This document shows, piece by piece, positions 28,662-37,483 of a DNA stretch of 64,000 bases. Below the pieces are notes generated by a model that made no database searches, was not told the origin of the DNA, and worked only from the letters and a program-made list of their open reading frames with translations. Origin of the DNA: an uncultured Amylibacter sp. (lineage in GTDB: Bacteria; Pseudomonadota; Alphaproteobacteria; Rhodobacterales; Rhodobacteraceae); contig CANMGS010000002.1 of assembly GCA_947497475.1 (NCBI GenBank), positions 372,001-436,000 on the forward strand. The letters run 5' to 3'. Within the stretch, counting starts at the first letter, position 1. Every line of letters begins with the position of its first letter. The translations under genes were made by a program, and so were the position numbers.

Positions 28662-30701
28662 ATGTCTGCAGGAACAGAAAAAGAATTATCAGCGGAAGAA
28701 CTAGCCGAGATTGAACGTAAGTTTGATCCAGAAACAGCATTTCGCCCAACAGGGAAAACTCTGGCAATCATTATCACAACGGCATTGGTCGCAATGTCAG
28801 TTTATCATTTTTACGCATCAGGTTTCGCCCTGATCCGCGAATTGCTGCACCGTGGTATCCACTTGGCCTTTGTTCTGGGCTTGGTGTTCTTGCTATTTGG
28901 TATACGCAAAGCGAATACTTTAGAGCCAGCAGCACCAGCTTGGTATCGTATCAGCGGTGTCCCAATATGGGATGTTGCATTGGCAATTCTTGCGGTAGGG
29001 GCGTCTTTATATCTGCCGCTTTTACCCCCAGAAGTGGTTGCTGAACGAGTGGGCAACCCATCACAAAGTGATGTCCTAATGGGTACTGCATTGCTGGTGC
29101 TGACATTAGAAGCCTCACGCCGTTCTGTTGGTCCAACATTACCTATTATTGGTTTGATTTTTATAGCTTTTGCTATCTTTGGCCCATGGGCTCCAGGTGC
29201 CTTAAAACACGGTGGCACAAGTTGGTTAGGCTTAATTAACCACCTATATATGACCAACCAAGGTATCTACGGCATCGCAATCGGTGTGATGGCGCAGTAT
29301 GTTTTCCTGTTTATCCTATTTGGTGTTCTGGCAACCCGTATCGGTTTAGGGCAATTGTTCATTGATCTGGCGATGGTTATCGCTGGCCGTTATTCTGGTG
29401 GCCCTGCTAAAGTAGCTATTTTCTCATCAGCCTTTATGGGGACGATTTCGGGCTCCTCTATCGCAAACACGGTGACGACAGGGGCGTTGACAATTCCTGC
29501 AATGAAACGTGTTGGATATCCAGCTCATTTCTCTGGCGCGGTTGAGGCAACAGCATCAACTGGTGGTCAGATCACACCACCGATCTTAGGGGCGGCAGCC
29601 TTTATCATGGTCGAGTATTTGGAAATCCCACTGCGCGATGTTTTGGCAGCGGCTTTGTTTCCAGCCTTGTTACACTACTTTGGCATCTTCATCATGGTGC
29701 ACCTAGAGGCCAAAAAGCTTGGTTTAAAAGGTCTAAGTGCTGCGGAGTTGCCAAAAGCTGGCATTGTTTTGCGCCAACACTGGCTGTCGATCATACCATT
29801 AGCGATTTTAGTCTATCTGATTTTGAATGGATATACTCCAGATTTTGCAGCTGTATATGGCATTATCGCCTGTGTGGTGGTTGGCTTCTTAAATCCTGTA
29901 AACCGCCTGACGATACCTGATTTATGGACTGCTTTAGCATCGGGCGCTAAGAATACACTGGCAGTTGGTGCTGCTGCTGCAACAGTTGGTGTTGTCGTTG
30001 GTGTTGTGACACTAACAGGTGTTGGGTTCCGTCTGGGATATGTGGTTGTGCAAACAGCAAATGACATTGGCGGTTTTTTAAGCGAAATGCCAATTTTATC
30101 GTATTTCACCATTGAACAATGGGCGTTATTCGTATCGCTGATCCTGATTGCGATTTCCTGTATCATCATGGGGGCAGGGATACCGACAACAGCAACCTAC
30201 ATCATCTTGGTGGCAGTCGCCGCGCCTGCCTTGGCGCAACTGCAAGTCGAACCCTTGGTGTCGCACTTCTTCGTCTTCTATTACGGCGTACTTGCGGATA
30301 TTACCCCACCTGTGGCTTTGGCGGCTTATGCGGCGGCTGGTATAGCAGGATCAAACCCATTCCAAACTGGGAACACAGCATTCAGACTTGGGATTGCCAA
30401 AGCTTTGGTGCCATTCGTATTCGTCTATTCACCGGCACTCCTGTTGGTAGCGGATGGCTTCACATGGTATCTGTTCACAATCACATTGGCTGGAGCCATG
30501 TTGGGTATAGCCAGTCTTGGCGTTGCTTTCTCGGGCTTCCTTATGGCGCCCTTAAACAAAGCGGAACGGTGGTATGTTGGATTGGTAGCCTTCCTATTTA
30601 TCGCACCTGGTTTGATCACAACTTTGATCGGCTTAGGGTTGATGGTACCAATTATCATCCGTCAGATTGCTCTAAAAAACTCCAGCGGCGCGAAAGCTTA
30701 G
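28662..30701 (+). CDS. TRAP transporter fused permease (4TM/12TM, TAXI type)
   Basis: 679 residues with about 16-18 membrane helices, the fused DctQ-DctM form typical of TAXI systems. The DctM part contains KVAIFSSAFMGTISGSSIANTVTTGALTIPAMKR, GAVEATASTGGQITPPILGAAAFIM and ADITPPVALAAYAAAGIAGSNPFQTG, the conserved Na+-coupled transport core. The start ATG at 28662 has GGGGGAGGG close upstream. It works with the binding protein encoded before it. Confidence 0.94.
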   Translation: MSAGTEKELSAEELAEIERKFDPETAFRPTGKTLAIIITTALVAMSVYHFYASGFALIRELLHRGIHLAFVLGLVFLLFGIRKANTLEPAAPAWYRISGVPIWDVALAILAVGASLYLPLLPPEVVAERVGNPSQSDVLMGTALLVLTLEASRRSVGPTLPIIGLIFIAFAIFGPWAPGALKHGGTSWLGLINHLYMTNQGIYGIAIGVMAQYVFLFILFGVLATRIGLGQLFIDLAMVIAGRYSGGPAKVAIFSSAFMGTISGSSIANTVTTGALTIPAMKRVGYPAHFSGAVEATASTGGQITPPILGAAAFIMVEYLEIPLRDVLAAALFPALLHYFGIFIMVHLEAKKLGLKGLSAAELPKAGIVLRQHWLSIIPLAILVYLILNGYTPDFAAVYGIIACVVVGFLNPVNRLTIPDLWTALASGAKNTLAVGAAAATVGVVVGVVTLTGVGFRLGYVVVQTANDIGGFLSEMPILSYFTIEQWALFVSLILIAISCIIMGAGIPTTATYIILVAVAAPALAQLQVEPLVSHFFVFYYGVLADITPPVALAAYAAAGIAGSNPFQTGNTAFRLGIAKALVPFVFVYSPALLLVADGFTWYLFTITLAGAMLGIASLGVAFSGFLMAPLNKAERWYVGLVAFLFIAPGLITTLIGLGLMVPIIIRQIALKNSSGAKA

Positions 30702-30726
30702 CGTTCCACTGGACAATCAATAAATT

Positions 30727-30760
30727 AACGCTACTTATCAATGCCATGATAAGTAGCGTT
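30727..30760 (+). terminator. Strong hairpin after the TRAP permease
   Basis: A perfect 14-bp stem, AACGCTACTTATCA/TGATAAGTAGCGTT, with a 6-nt loop lies 25 bp after the permease stop and 12 bp before the next start. It lacks a T-run, so it may be a terminator, an RNA-stabilising end or an operator for the following small gene. Confidence 0.6.
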
Positions 30761-30772
30761 AAAGGTCAAAAT

Positions 30773-31186
30773 ATGTTTCGCAATAGCACCGCGGCACTCG
30801 CCATTATTTCTCTAAGCAGCATCAGTGCGTTTGCGAATGAGGATGACCATGTTGTAACACCTGATACTGTGCTGGCCTCGGTTACTCAGGTGGTTGTTGA
30901 CCCTAATAACGCTAAAAAATCATTGGCTTATATGAGCATTACAAACAACCTATCTGTTGCCATCGTTTTGCGCGATGTCAAAACTGATACTGGTAGGGCG
31001 TTTATGTATAAAATGGCTAAAATATTTGGGACGACAGTTCAGAAAAACGTAGATTTCTTAAACATTAACCCTGGCAAAACTGTAACCTTTCAAGCGGAGC
31101 CATATCGTTTGAATATGCCGAAAGGCTCCACTCAGATTGAGTTAAACTTTGGCCCCAAAGGGGATCTTAGTGTTGCTGTGAACTAG
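30773..31186 (+). CDS. PCuAC-like periplasmic protein with degenerate copper site
   Basis: 137 residues from ATG 30773 with a signal peptide (MFRNSTAALAIISLSSISAFA). The longer open frame to 30119 overlaps the TRAP permease and is a shadow. The mature part, KKSLAYMSITNNLSVAIVLRDVK ... MYKMAKIFG ... NPGKTVTFQAEPYRLNMPKG, follows the PCu(A)C (DUF461) fold used to load copper into cytochrome oxidase. The usual His and Met ligands are changed: the first His is absent and the second block reads YRLNM instead of YHLM-like. It may have lost copper binding. It converges on the HupE gene with an 8-bp gap. Confidence 0.55.
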   Translation: MFRNSTAALAIISLSSISAFANEDDHVVTPDTVLASVTQVVVDPNNAKKSLAYMSITNNLSVAIVLRDVKTDTGRAFMYKMAKIFGTTVQKNVDFLNINPGKTVTFQAEPYRLNMPKGSTQIELNFGPKGDLSVAVN

Positions 31187-31194
31187 GTGCGAAT

Positions 31195-31761
31195 TTATAC
31201 CAAGCCGTACGTCAAAAGGATCATGTGAAGGCCAATACCTGCGCAACCTGCACCTATCAGTGACCGTACACGCGCGCTTTTAAATATAAAGCCCATGAAA
31301 ACACCAATCAGATGCAGAACGGCACTCGCAATTAAGAAACCAATCACATAGGTTGTTGGATCGTCAAGCGATGGCACTTCTTGTCCATGTGCGTGCCCAT
31401 GAAAGATCGCAAAAACACCCACCATTGGATAAGCGATGAAAATGCCAAGCTTGGCACCTGTCGCAATAGCCAAACCAAGGAGTAAGACTGATAGGGCGAT
31501 AATGCCTTCAACTTGTGGCAACCCAATACCAACCAAACCAAAAACTCCACCAACAGCAAGGAATATCACAAAGGCTGCGGGGAGGGACCAAATGTGTTTA
31601 TGCCCTAACTGAACGGATAGAAGGCCGACAGAAATCATTGCTAAAAGGTGGTCAAACCCCAAAACGGGATGCAAGAGGCCTGAAACAAGGCCACTTGCAC
31701 CAGCCACGGCTGGTAATGGTGTCAATAAAGCGGGGACATTAGTCATTAAGTGCGTAATCAT
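31195..31761 (-). CDS. HupE/UreJ-family nickel/cobalt permease-like membrane protein
   Basis: 188 residues with about six membrane helices. HPVLGFDHLLAMISVGLLS and FAIFHGHAHGQE are the two histidine motifs of the HupE/UreJ family, thought to bind Ni2+ or Co2+ during uptake. It lies 10 bp downstream of an MttB-family gene on the same strand and probably shares its transcript. That pairing suggests cobalt supply for the corrinoid used by the methyltransferase, since no urease or hydrogenase is present here. Confidence 0.85.
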   Translation of the reverse strand: MITHLMTNVPALLTPLPAVAGASGLVSGLLHPVLGFDHLLAMISVGLLSVQLGHKHIWSLPAAFVIFLAVGGVFGLVGIGLPQVEGIIALSVLLLGLAIATGAKLGIFIAYPMVGVFAIFHGHAHGQEVPSLDDPTTYVIGFLIASAVLHLIGVFMGFIFKSARVRSLIGAGCAGIGLHMILLTYGLV

Positions 31762-31771
31762 ACGCGGGACG

Positions 31772-33313
31772 TTATTGAGCCTTTAAATGAATTGCAAACT
31801 TTTCGCGTATAGCTGCGTCAATTTGTGGATCAAGAGAGGCTTTTGATTTTTCGCTCAAGAATTCATTCTTCATTTTAATCGCTTTTTCGATCAAATCAGG
31901 CTTATCGTTTTCAGCCCATTCCTTGGGTGAAGTTCGATCGCCAAGTGTAGGATACACGTGATCAGATTGCATACGGCTTAGCGTTTGGTCTGTACCCAAG
32001 TAATGACCCGGCCCATTCAAACAAACGTCTTCAATTTGATCTAATGCCAATGTTTCGTCATTGACTTCAATACCGCGAACACAACGAAGAGCCTGACCAA
32101 TCACATCATCAGCAAGAATTAACGATTCAAAACAGAAGCCCAGCAATGATGCATGCATGCCAGCAGCTTCATATACCATATTCATACCAGACAGACCTGC
32201 CATGACGTTTGAACACATTTGTTCCCAGCCTGCTTGCATATCTGGCATTTTGGAATCCGATGCGCCTGCTGCTGCGCCACCTGGAAGGCCGTAATATTTA
32301 TGCATCTGGGCGGATGCTGCGGATAAAAGTGCTTGTTCACCAGACCCAACCGACATCGCACCCGTACGCAAATCCAAACCAAACGGCCATGTGCCAAAGA
32401 TGGCAGGGTGACCAGGGGCGATTGCATTGACATAAACCATACCAGCCAAACATTCTGCTGTGGCTTGTGCAATTGCACCCGCAATTGTGGATGGTGCTGT
32501 TGCACCCGCCATGCCTGCAGATAAAAGCAGCACAGGCATACCGCCCCGAATACAATGTTCCATGACCTCACATGATTCAGTTGCGAATTTCATGGGCGGA
32601 ACGACGAAACAGTTTGAATTGGATACAAACGGACGCTCACGATAAGCCGCTTCACTGCCTGCAATTTCATAAAGCATTTCAAATGCACCAGCTACAAAGT
32701 CAGGTTCTGTAAAACTCGTGCCGATATGTTTGGTTGTTCCAGAGCAAGAGGCATAAATCGTATTTAAATCCATCTCGTAATTGTCTGGAATATCACGACA
32801 AACCATTGGGCGTTGGAAGAAATGTACATTGTCCAAGCGGTCTACGATTTTCGCCGCGTCATATAAATCTTGCACATAGCATTCACGGTATTCGTTCTTT
32901 TCAACGTCAACCATATTCACAGCAGCACCCGCTGTTCCGTAATGTACACGGTTGCCATAAAGCTCTAGATCATTTTTGCCGTCACGACTGTGTAAAGTGA
33001 TCTTTTTGGCTGCAACGGCCAAAGCATCTTCTACAACAGAACGCGGGAAACGCAAACGACCATCTTCGCCTAAAATAGCACCAGCTTTGGTCAATATTTC
33101 CACACCAGATGGCGGAGCATCGGCCATGCCAATAGTTTCAAGCGCTTTTAGTGCCGCTTCGTGTATCTTTGCCATATCGCTGTCGGATAAGGGCTTATAT
33201 GTACCACCTTCCATACCTGCGCGAATTGGGCGTGTATCTTCGGTTAAAGGGGCTGCACGCATGGCTTGGCGGGCTGCACGGCCCCCTGATCTACGTGTTC
33301 TATTCTCTGACAT
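31772..33313 (-). CDS. MttB-family corrinoid methyltransferase, second paralogue, non-pyrrolysine
   Basis: 513 residues from ATG 33313 with AAGGAAC upstream. The N-terminus is basic (RTRRSGGRAARQAMRAAP), then the TMA-methyltransferase fold: IHEAALKALETIGMADAP, YELYGNRVHYGTAGAAVNMVD, and GAIAQATAECLAGMVYVNAIAPGHPAIFGTWPFGLDLRTGAMSVGSGEQAL. No in-frame TAG, so no pyrrolysine. The two paralogues in this window share the fold but differ in many positions and probably act on different methylated substrates. It is co-directional with hupE. Confidence 0.85.
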   Translation of the reverse strand: MSENRTRRSGGRAARQAMRAAPLTEDTRPIRAGMEGGTYKPLSDSDMAKIHEAALKALETIGMADAPPSGVEILTKAGAILGEDGRLRFPRSVVEDALAVAAKKITLHSRDGKNDLELYGNRVHYGTAGAAVNMVDVEKNEYRECYVQDLYDAAKIVDRLDNVHFFQRPMVCRDIPDNYEMDLNTIYASCSGTTKHIGTSFTEPDFVAGAFEMLYEIAGSEAAYRERPFVSNSNCFVVPPMKFATESCEVMEHCIRGGMPVLLLSAGMAGATAPSTIAGAIAQATAECLAGMVYVNAIAPGHPAIFGTWPFGLDLRTGAMSVGSGEQALLSAASAQMHKYYGLPGGAAAGASDSKMPDMQAGWEQMCSNVMAGLSGMNMVYEAAGMHASLLGFCFESLILADDVIGQALRCVRGIEVNDETLALDQIEDVCLNGPGHYLGTDQTLSRMQSDHVYPTLGDRTSPKEWAENDKPDLIEKAIKMKNEFLSEKSKASLDPQIDAAIREKFAIHLKAQ

Positions 33314-33370
33314 TCTTATTTGTTCCTTGATTTTGCGTGAATTTAGTGAAAGTCAGCAAAATAAGGGGAA

Positions 33371-33406
33371 CCACGCGCGGCGCGTCCACGATTGGCACCA
33401 ATCGTG
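33371..33406 (-). promoter_or_regulatory. Two adjacent GC-rich hairpins upstream of the second MttB gene
   Basis: CACGATTGG-CA-CCAATCGTG (33387-33406) is a perfect 9-bp hairpin, beside ACGCG/CGCGT (about 33373-33385). They stand out in an AT-rich 293-bp gap between the divergent mttB-like and psd genes, 58 bp from the mttB-like start. Possible leader structure, operator or remnant terminator. Confidence 0.4.
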
Positions 33407-33606
33407 AGCGAAATTAAAACAGTCATCCAGTTTACATTTATCATGTGATAATGGTGGGCTGAAACCTACTGTTACCGCTATCACATAAGCGGCAATAATG
33501 TCGTTTTTGGTGGTTTCAAAAAGCCCTATTGCCTTAGGGGAAAGATAGAAGTATTGCGTCGCTATAGGATTTAAAGCGTCGCTTTTGTTACGAAGGAAAA
33601 ACATTC

Positions 33607-34305
33607 ATGTCAGTCAGCATGTTAAGCACGTTTGTAAAACCTATGCATAAGGAAGGCATAAAATTTGTCGCGATATTCGCTGCAGTCACTTTGGTTCTTT
33701 TCCTGATTGCAGATTTTCTGGGATGGATCGGAGTGGGGCTAACCATTTGGTGTTACTACTTTTTCCGCGACCCTAAACGCTCCACACCGACACGCGAAGG
33801 ATTAATCGTCAGCCCAGCAGATGGTATTGTTTCCTTGATCGAAAAAGCTACGCCACCAGAAGAATTAGGTTGCGGAAACCAGCCTTTGACCCGTGTCAGT
33901 GTTTTCATGAGCGTTTTCAATTGCCACGTGAATCGCGCACCAGTTGCTGGAACAATCAAAGCAATGGCCTATCGTCCTGGTAAATTCTTTAATGCTGCAT
34001 TGGACAAAGCAAGTTCTGACAATGAACGCAACTCGCTTTGCATCGAAATGGCGGATGGTCGCGAAGTGGTTGTTGTACAAATCGCTGGATTGGTCGCCCG
34101 CCGTATCCTTGGTTTCGTGCAAAAAGGTCAAACATTACGAACAGGCGAACGTTTCGGCCTGATCCGCTTTGGTTCTCGCTTAGATGTGTATTTACCTGAC
34201 GGTGTAAAACCAATGGTTGCCTTGGGGCAAACGATGATTGCGGGCGAAACAGTTTTAGCAGATCTCACATCTGACGAAGCACAACGTACAGCACGAGAAG
34301 AATAA
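33607..34305 (+). CDS. psd: Phosphatidylserine decarboxylase (archaetidylserine-type)
   Basis: 232 residues. A hydrophobic segment lies at about 20-50. Key blocks are FFRDPKR (residues about 55), [31 protein letters not shown] and [14 protein letters not shown]; the GS there is the self-cleavage site that makes the pyruvoyl group. The short form is the one usual in alphaproteobacteria. It makes phosphatidylethanolamine from phosphatidylserine. The operon continues with pssA and pmtA at 2-bp spacings, so the order of genes covers PS synthesis, PE formation and methylation to PC. Confidence 0.93.
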   Translation: MSVSMLSTFVKPMHKEGIKFVAIFAAVTLVLFLIADFLGWIGVGLTIWCYYFFRDPKRSTPTREGLIVSPADGIVSLIEKATPPEELGCGNQPLTRVSVFMSVFNCHVNRAPVAGTIKAMAYRPGKFFNAALDKASSDNERNSLCIEMADGREVVVVQIAGLVARRILGFVQKGQTLRTGERFGLIRFGSRLDVYLPDGVKPMVALGQTMIAGETVLADLTSDEAQRTAREE

Positions 34306-34307
34306 TC

Positions 34308-35057
34308 ATGCTCGTTGAACCAGATAAAACCGACCGCAAACTCCCGATTTGGACACTCTTGCCGAATGTCATGACTGTAGGTGCTATTTGTGCGGGGCTG
34401 ACTGCCATCAGATTTTCCTTTCAGGGTAACTTTGAAATTGCCGTACAACTGATCCTATTGGCTTGTGTGCTTGATGGTTTGGATGGGCGTGTGGCGCGCA
34501 TGATGAAATCCGAAAGTAAAATGGGCGCAGAGCTGGACAGCCTTGCCGATTTTGCGAACTTTGGTATGGCACCAGGCCTGATGCTGTATGCATGGGCGCT
34601 GCAAGACGCACGCGGATATGGCTGGATTGCTGTACTGTTCTATGCCGTATGTTGTGTGCTGCGCTTGGCGCGTTTCAATGTTGGAAACAAAGCTGACGGA
34701 GATGAGGGGCCTGCGGATTTCTTCGTTGGTGTGCCATCACCATTGGGCGCACTTTTGGTACTTTTACCGATGTTCTTGTCTTTCTTATGGTGGGACAGTT
34801 TGGTAGATTACGACGTATTGATTGCCCTTTATATGGCAGCAATCGGCCTATTATTGGTCAGTCGCATCCCAACCTATTCATTTAAGACAACAACTGTTTA
34901 CAGTAGCAACATCAAGTTCATCTTGATTGGCTTTGCTGCATCTATGGCCATTCTAATGACCTATCCTTGGCTCAGCCTTGTGATCATTGATCTGGGTTAT
35001 TTCGGGGTCATGATCTGGTCGATTTATAAATACAAAGCTTTGAACAAAAAGGAATAA
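34308..35057 (+). CDS. pssA: CDP-diacylglycerol-serine O-phosphatidyltransferase
   Basis: 249 residues with about seven membrane helices. The CDP-alcohol phosphatidyltransferase motif DG-x2-AR-x8-G-x3-D-x3-D is seen as DGLDGRVARMMKSESKMGAE followed by LDSLAD. It forms phosphatidylserine from CDP-diacylglycerol and serine, the substrate for Psd encoded just upstream. Confidence 0.94.
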   Translation: MLVEPDKTDRKLPIWTLLPNVMTVGAICAGLTAIRFSFQGNFEIAVQLILLACVLDGLDGRVARMMKSESKMGAELDSLADFANFGMAPGLMLYAWALQDARGYGWIAVLFYAVCCVLRLARFNVGNKADGDEGPADFFVGVPSPLGALLVLLPMFLSFLWWDSLVDYDVLIALYMAAIGLLLVSRIPTYSFKTTTVYSSNIKFILIGFAASMAILMTYPWLSLVIIDLGYFGVMIWSIYKYKALNKKE

Positions 35058-35059
35058 AC

Positions 35060-35680
35060 ATGGAATTATCCGCCGTTAGCTCATCATATGCCCGTTGGGC
35101 GCCAATTTATGACAAAACATTTGGTGTTCTAACCAGCCAAGGACGGCGCCGTGCGGTGGATTATATCAATGGACGTGGTGGTAAAGTCCTAGAAGTGGGC
35201 GTCGGTACTGGATTATCCCTACCAAGTTATATGGATACAGTTGAAGTGACTGGGATCGATTACAGCCCAGAAATGCTGGAAAAGGCTGTTAAAAAGAATG
35301 AAGGAAAAAACCTTAACCATGTAAAAGCATTGTTGCAAATGGATGCACGTGAACTGTCTTTTCCAGACAATACATTTGATACGGTTGCTGCGATGCATAT
35401 CCTATCTGTGGTACCAGAACCTGAAAAAGTCATGGCTGAAATTGCGCGGGTTCTAAAACCAGGCGGAGAGGTCGTGATCACCAATCACTTCGCACGTAAT
35501 AAAGGCTTCTTAGCGTTTATCGAAAAGCTGACGGCCCCCTTGGATAACCTTTTGGGATGGCATTCAGATTTCGAAAAAGATCGCATCATGGGGCAAGATG
35601 CCTTAATGCTAAAGGTAGAACGACAAATTCCACCCTTAGGCATGATGACATTTATGGTGCTTAAAAAACGCGATTTGTAA
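35060..35680 (+). CDS. pmtA: Phosphatidylethanolamine N-methyltransferase (PmtA type)
   Basis: 206 residues, a soluble SAM methyltransferase. WAPIYDKTFGVLTSQGRRRAVDYI and KVLEVGVGTGLSLPSY (motif I) are typical of the Rhodobacter-type PmtA; NTFDTVAAMHILSVVPEP is the post-motif region. It makes phosphatidylcholine from PE by three methylations. Last gene of the psd-pssA-pmtA operon; the TPM gene converges 11 bp away. Confidence 0.9.
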   Translation: MELSAVSSSYARWAPIYDKTFGVLTSQGRRRAVDYINGRGGKVLEVGVGTGLSLPSYMDTVEVTGIDYSPEMLEKAVKKNEGKNLNHVKALLQMDARELSFPDNTFDTVAAMHILSVVPEPEKVMAEIARVLKPGGEVVITNHFARNKGFLAFIEKLTAPLDNLLGWHSDFEKDRIMGQDALMLKVERQIPPLGMMTFMVLKKRDL

Positions 35681-35691
35681 GGAAAGGCGGC

Positions 35692-36456
35692 TTACCAACC
35701 GCCACCACCACCGCCGCCAGATGATCCGCCACCACCTCCGCCATTGCCGCCAGAGCCACCACAGTCGTGGCGGCCACCATCATTGCGGTCATTGTTGTTA
35801 TTCATCATTGTTGTGGATGCAGCCGTAGAACCATCAGCACGTCTGCGACGACGCTTTGTAATGATCCCGATAATGACACGCAAACCAGCAAATGCGATAA
35901 AACCAATAACAGAGTAATGGAAAAACTTGTTTATGATGCTGTCTTCTTCGCGTGGTTCAACGAAGTCTGCTTTGCTGCGTTTGATGGTTTCTAAAACACC
36001 AACTTCAATGCCTTGAGCATAGTCTTCTGATTTGAAATAAGGTTTTACATGGTATTCAAACACACGGTCCATACGGTCATCATAAACGGGTGTGTACCCA
36101 GAGCCCAAGCCAATGAACATCTCACGATCACCTACAGATGTTAGGAATAAAATGCCATCATTGCGCGATGCATCGCCAATACCCCATGTGTTGATCATAC
36201 CTGTCGTGAAATCAGGAACGGATATGTTCGTATTGTAATCTGCAACACGGTTGATTGTGACCACACGCATTTCAACGCCATTCTCCGTTTTTAAGGATTG
36301 CAAAACCTGCGTAATCCGCGCTTCTGTTTCAGCATCAATCACATCGGCATAATCACTGACATATGGTGAAAGAGAGGGCGGGTAATTTTGCGCAAAGGCC
36401 ATGCTAGATGTGCAAAAAGCCAAGAGTGAAGCCAATTTTAGGAATTCTTTTATCAT
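35692..36456 (-). CDS. TPM-domain (YgcG-like) exported protein
   Basis: 254 residues with a signal peptide (1-22, ending MAFAQ). NYPPSLSPYVSDYADVIDAETEARITQVLQSL opens the TPM_phosphatase domain (about 25-150), followed by a membrane segment near 175-195 and a very glycine-rich tail (GGSGGNGGGGGGSSGGGGGGGW). TPM proteins of this layout occur widely, some linked to membrane-protein assembly or phosphatase activity, but the role in bacteria is unclear. Its start overlaps the end of the upstream lyase gene (ATGA at 36453-36456). Confidence 0.87.
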   Translation of the reverse strand: MIKEFLKLASLLAFCTSSMAFAQNYPPSLSPYVSDYADVIDAETEARITQVLQSLKTENGVEMRVVTINRVADYNTNISVPDFTTGMINTWGIGDASRNDGILFLTSVGDREMFIGLGSGYTPVYDDRMDRVFEYHVKPYFKSEDYAQGIEVGVLETIKRSKADFVEPREEDSIINKFFHYSVIGFIAFAGLRVIIGIITKRRRRRADGSTAASTTMMNNNNDRNDGGRHDCGGSGGNGGGGGGSSGGGGGGGW

Positions 36457-37283
36457 GCGCCAGATCCTTTTATCAAAAGATGATCAATATCATTACCACG
36501 CGCGCCTTTTGTCAATTGGTTGAAATTCCCATCTTCAAATATTGGGCCGGCGCCATCTATGATCGCTTGGTGTATGCACCGTGATAAGGCAGAGCCTAAT
36601 GATATACGCGCTATGCTGATATCTGCATATTGTGCACGGCTAAATTGGGTATATTCGCCCGCAGCCAATGCATTCACTGGGGCGGTTGTATTGGCACATA
36701 TGCGCATTAGATCACCAAAAGAGGCTGTCATAGGCGCATAAAGACAATCAGCACCAGCCGCTTCAAAGGCTTGCAAACGTTTAAGAGCCTCATCAATATC
36801 ATACTGATGGTTCATTATACCATCTGCACGCGCCACCAGCACGAAATCACGTGGCAAAGCACGCGCAGCCGCAGCTGCGGCTTTGATGCGTTCCACGGCA
36901 AGATCAAAATCATAGGCGTGATGTGTTGGCAATTGGGTATCTTCGATGGAACACCCAGCAAGACCAGCCTCACAGGCAAGGCGCACAGTTTCGGCAACTG
37001 TTTCAGGATCATCACCAAACCCGTTTTCAAAATCACCAGAAACGGGCAAGGGCGTGGCTGCAACCAATTCCGCCGCATGTGCCAAGGATTGATCGCGTGT
37101 CAGATACCCCATGTCAGGAATACCTTGTGTAAACCCATAACCTGCAGACGTCGTGCCAATCGCTTGTGCGCCTAAGGCAGATAAAAGACGGGCACTGCCC
37201 ACATCCCATGCATTGGCAAGCACGAAGGGATTGCCACGTTGGTGTAGGGCGCGAAAAGCGGGGCCTGGGTCATGTCTGTTCAT
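36453..37283 (-). CDS. Isocitrate lyase/phosphoenolpyruvate mutase-family protein
   Basis: 276 residues of the ICL/PEPM TIM-barrel family: NPFVLANAWDVGSARLLSALGAQAIGTTSAGYGFTQG, DFENGFGDDPETVAETVR, and GCSIEDTQLP with the Mg-binding acidic residues. It lacks the KKCGH motif of true isocitrate lyase, so it is more like the oxaloacetate decarboxylase or carboxy-PEP lyase-like members. The substrate is unknown. Upstream of, and coupled to, the TPM gene. Confidence 0.85.
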   Translation of the reverse strand: MNRHDPGPAFRALHQRGNPFVLANAWDVGSARLLSALGAQAIGTTSAGYGFTQGIPDMGYLTRDQSLAHAAELVAATPLPVSGDFENGFGDDPETVAETVRLACEAGLAGCSIEDTQLPTHHAYDFDLAVERIKAAAAAARALPRDFVLVARADGIMNHQYDIDEALKRLQAFEAAGADCLYAPMTASFGDLMRICANTTAPVNALAAGEYTQFSRAQYADISIARISLGSALSRCIHQAIIDGAGPIFEDGNFNQLTKGARGNDIDHLLIKGSGA

Positions 37284-37483
37284 ACTGCGAGCTCCTTTTA
37301 GAGAAGCCTAACGGAATAATACCTTGCATCAAGTCGTATTCAGCCGCTACAAAGCTATCATGAGAACGAATTGCATCATCTGCTGCATTATTATTACCTG
37401 CTGATATATCACGCGGGCTGTTCTTTTATTTCCAAAACCGTAAGTAACTGATAAGTCCGCAATGGAAACGCGCGAGACTGACT

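Noticed and set aside
30119-30772. 355-codon frame across the TRAP permease end
   Set aside because: The first 218 codons overlap the permease gene in another frame and have no family features; only the part from 30773 has a signal peptide and fold.
25784-33313. Pyrrolysine-containing trimethylamine methyltransferase
   Set aside because: Both frames are continuous without an internal TAG and no pyl genes are seen.
33314-33606. Cobalamin riboswitch upstream of the second MttB gene
   Set aside because: No B12-box or other class consensus was recognised in the leader; only short hairpins.
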